Notes under the pieces: model-generated
Database searches by the model: none
What the model saw: the letters and a program-made list of their open reading frames with translations, nothing else
What the model was told of the DNA's origin: nothing
Part shown: in pieces, positions 31,260 through 32,841 of the stretch
How positions within the stretch are numbered: the first letter of the stretch is position 1
Layout of the letters: every line of letters begins with the position of its first letter
Made by a program: the position numbers and the translations under genes
Source of the DNA: Streptomyces sp. SID486
GTDB taxonomy: Bacteria > Actinomycetota > Actinomycetes > Streptomycetales > Streptomycetaceae
DNA length: 32,841 nt
Direction of reading: 5' to 3'
NCBI RefSeq assembly: GCF_009865385.1
Contig: NZ_WWJT01000747.1
Location: 1-32,841, forward strand

Positions 31260-32450
31260 TCACCGGAAGGCGTCGAGCCCGGTGAGTGCCTTGCCCAGCA
31301 CGAGCTGGTGCATCTCGACGGTGCCCTCGTAGGTGAGCACCGACTCCAGGTTGGTCGCGTGCCGCATCACCGGGTACTCCAGGGAGATGCCGTTGGCGCC
31401 GAGGATCGTCCGTGCCGTCCGGCAGATGTCGATGGCCTCGCGGACGTTGTTGAGCTTGCCGAAGCTGACCTGCTCGGGACGCAGGCGGCCGGCGTCCATC
31501 CGGCGCCCGAGGTGGTGGGCGAGCAGGATGCCCTTGTGCAGCTCCACCGCCATGTCGGCCAGCTTGGCCTGGGTGAGCTGGAAACCGCCGATGGGCCGCC
31601 CGAACTGCTCCCGCGACCTCGCGTAGTCGAGGGCCGCCTCGAAACTGCTGCGGGCGGCGCCCATGGCACCCCAGACGATGCCGTACCGGGCGTGCGAGAG
31701 GCAGCTGAGCGGGCCGCGCAGTCCGGTGACCTCCGGCAGGACGGCCGAGCCGGGCAGCCGGACGTCGTCCATGACCAGCTCACTGGTGACGGAGGCGCGC
31801 AAGGACCACTTGTGCTTGATCTCCGGCGCCGAGAAGCCGGGGCTGTCGGTGGGCACGACGAAGCCGCGGATGCCCTCCTCCGTCCGCGCCCAGACCACGG
31901 CCACCCCGGCGACCGAGCCGTTGGTGATCCACATCTTGCGCCCGTTCAGCACCCAGTCGTCACCGTCCCGCTTGGCGTGGGTGCGCATGGCGGCCGGGTC
32001 GGAGCCGTGGTCGGGCTCGGTCAGCCCGAAGCAGCCGATCACCTCGCCGGCGGCCATGCGCGGCAGCCACTCCTGCTTCTGCTCCTCGCTGCCGAACCGG
32101 TGGACGGCGTACATCGCGAGGGAGCCCTGCACCGAGACCAGGGACCGGATGCCCGAGTCGGCCGCCTCCAGCTCCAGGCAGGCCAGTCCGTACTGCACGG
32201 CGCTCGCGCCCGCGCAGCCGTATCCGGTGAGGGACATGCCGAGGGCGCCGAGGGAGCCGAGTTCGCGCGCGAGATCACGGATGCCGGGCAGCTCGCCCTT
32301 CTCGTACCAGTCGGCGACGTACGGCAGCACGCGGTCGGCCGCCCAGCCGCGCACGGTGTCCCGGACGGCCAGGTCCTCCGGCTCCAGCAGGTCGTCGATG
32401 CCGAGCGGGTCGGTGGCATCGAACGGTGGCAGCTTCGCGGACGCGGTCAT
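31260..32450 (-). CDS. gcdH: Glutaryl-CoA dehydrogenase (acyl-CoA dehydrogenase family)
   Basis: This 396-residue flavoprotein should oxidise and decarboxylate glutaryl-CoA to crotonyl-CoA in lysine/tryptophan breakdown. GYGCAGASAVQYGL and DSGIRSLVSVQGSLAMYAV match human and bacterial GCDH, including the substrate-side Arg; CFGLTEPDHGSDP is the FAD-contact loop, WSLRASVTSELVMDDVRLP follows, and NLESVLTYEGTVEMHQLVLG holds the catalytic base Glu375 of the YEGT motif. Length and start (ATG at 32450) fit the family. A perfect palindrome lies 31-51 bp upstream, so a TetR-type repressor may control it. The gene follows the MFS gene on the same strand with about 100 bp between. Confidence 0.92.
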   Translation of the reverse strand: MTASAKLPPFDATDPLGIDDLLEPEDLAVRDTVRGWAADRVLPYVADWYEKGELPGIRDLARELGSLGALGMSLTGYGCAGASAVQYGLACLELEAADSGIRSLVSVQGSLAMYAVHRFGSEEQKQEWLPRMAAGEVIGCFGLTEPDHGSDPAAMRTHAKRDGDDWVLNGRKMWITNGSVAGVAVVWARTEEGIRGFVVPTDSPGFSAPEIKHKWSLRASVTSELVMDDVRLPGSAVLPEVTGLRGPLSCLSHARYGIVWGAMGAARSSFEAALDYARSREQFGRPIGGFQLTQAKLADMAVELHKGILLAHHLGRRMDAGRLRPEQVSFGKLNNVREAIDICRTARTILGANGISLEYPVMRHATNLESVLTYEGTVEMHQLVLGKALTGLDAFR

Positions 32451-32480
32451 GGGGCACCCTCCGGAACACGGGACAGCGGT

Positions 32481-32501
32481 GAAACTAGCAGCGCTAGTTT
32501 C
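32481..32501. promoter_or_regulatory. TetR-type operator palindrome upstream of gcdH
   Basis: GAAACTAGC (32481-32489) is a perfect inverted repeat of GCTAGTTTC (32493-32501) across a 3-nt spacer. This A/T-rich palindrome stands out in 72% G+C DNA and has the shape of operators for TetR-family repressors controlling MFS exporters and acyl-CoA genes. No such repressor gene is in the window. Confidence 0.7.
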
Positions 32502-32550
32502 GGATCTCCGGCCGACGTTACGGTGCAGTGTCCCGCACGTCCAGAGGAGG

Positions 32551-32841
32551 TCAGGCCGTGACCCGCGGCTTCCCGGCCGCCGCCCCGGCCCTGGCCTCCG
32601 CCTCCCGGGGCGCCGGCAGCTCCACCTCGCCCGGGGACCGCTCCTCGCCGCAACTCATGACCCGCGGCAGCCGCAGCGCCATCACCGCGCCCAGCAGCAG
32701 CAGCCCCGCGCTGACCAGCAGCGTCACGTGCAGCCCGTGCACGAAGGAGTCCCGGGCCGCCCGGCGCAGCGCGGCCCCGGCCGTCCCGCCGAGCCGGCCC
32801 GCCACCTGGTACGCCTCGCCGAGCGAGTGGCCGGCCGCGGC
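32551..32841 (-). CDS. C-terminal end of an MFS (DHA2/EmrB-QacA-like) transporter
   Basis: The frame continues past the right edge; 96 residues are visible. They start AAAGHSLGEAYQVAGRLGG, run through ALRRAARDSFVHGLHVTLLVSAG, a last TM segment (LLLLGAVMALRLPRV), and a charged tail ending GKPRVTA. The D-x-F-x-x-G-x-H block before the final helix is typical of DHA2 drug exporters with 14 helices. An exporter beside a TetR-like operator is a common arrangement. The start and most of the protein lie outside the window. Confidence 0.75.
   Translation of the reverse strand, partial: AAAGHSLGEAYQVAGRLGGTAGAALRRAARDSFVHGLHVTLLVSAGLLLLGAVMALRLPRVMSCGEERSPGEVELPAPREAEARAGAAAGKPRVTA

Noticed and set aside
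32558..32841. Plus-strand frame starting GTG behind AGAGGAGG
   Set aside because: The ribosome-binding-like sequence is attractive, but the product is a Ser/Ala/Pro-rich antisense of a convincing MFS C-terminus.

Overview
The base composition (about 72% G+C, almost every sense codon ending in G or C), the frequent GTG/TTG starts, the streptogrisin-type proteases, the SepF-like paralogue and the LAxTG sortase motif all point to a Streptomyces chromosome, in an ordinary housekeeping/semi-variable region. I see no transposase, integrase, tRNA, rRNA or CRISPR array.

Layout. (1) 1-6412: a polysaccharide locus: the 3' end of an unknown gene with a Pro/Glu repeat tail, a NodB-type polysaccharide deacetylase, a very large Wzx-flippase fused to a second polytopic membrane module, and a convergent membrane-anchored clan-A glycoside hydrolase resembling PslG/GH39. 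(2) 6729-11668: small housekeeping and regulatory genes: a DUF5925 AAA ATPase, a DUF72 protein, a GntR regulator divergent from a tandem-GNAT acetyltransferase overlapping a DUF402 protein, a SAM methyltransferase with five phased TGACA repeats at its start, and a 44-codon gene with a strong ribosome binding site. (3) 12175-14226: a copper-dependent LPMO with a C-terminal LAETG wall-anchor signal, convergent with a secreted lipase; a 15-bp-stem terminator separates them. (4) 14396-19439: gene remnants, then a translationally coupled dnaE2 and catalytically degenerate Y-family (ImuB-like) pair behind a LexA box. (5) 19541-22886: two secreted chymotrypsin-like proteases and a DUF1684 protein. 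(6) 22952-29134: a divergent import/oxidation locus: substrate-binding lipoprotein on one strand; permease, FAD/NAD(P)-binding protein, ATPase, an Arg-rich repeat ORF and an LLM flavin monooxygenase on the other. A 23-codon peptide with C-terminal Cys codons lies upstream of the binding protein and matches the actinobacterial cysteine-attenuation leader peptides. (7) 29170-32841: a DUF5685 protein with an extraordinary Cys-rich tail, a SepF-like protein (probably SflA), glutaryl-CoA dehydrogenase behind a perfect TetR-type palindrome, and the end of an MFS exporter.

The best candidate for an incompletely described system is region 6. Four successive 4-bp overlaps chain permease, FAD protein, ATPase, repeat ORF and LLM enzyme, and the Cys leader suggests that the import system is switched on by sulfur/cysteine limitation. 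By analogy with the Bacillus ytm and yxe loci, it may take up an S-substituted cysteine or another organosulfur amino acid and release its sulfur oxidatively. That substrate is inference.

A second theme is the unusual density of tandem repeats (30, 15, 34, 40, 29, 10, 30, 30 and about 30 bp units), some intergenic and several in frame inside genes.
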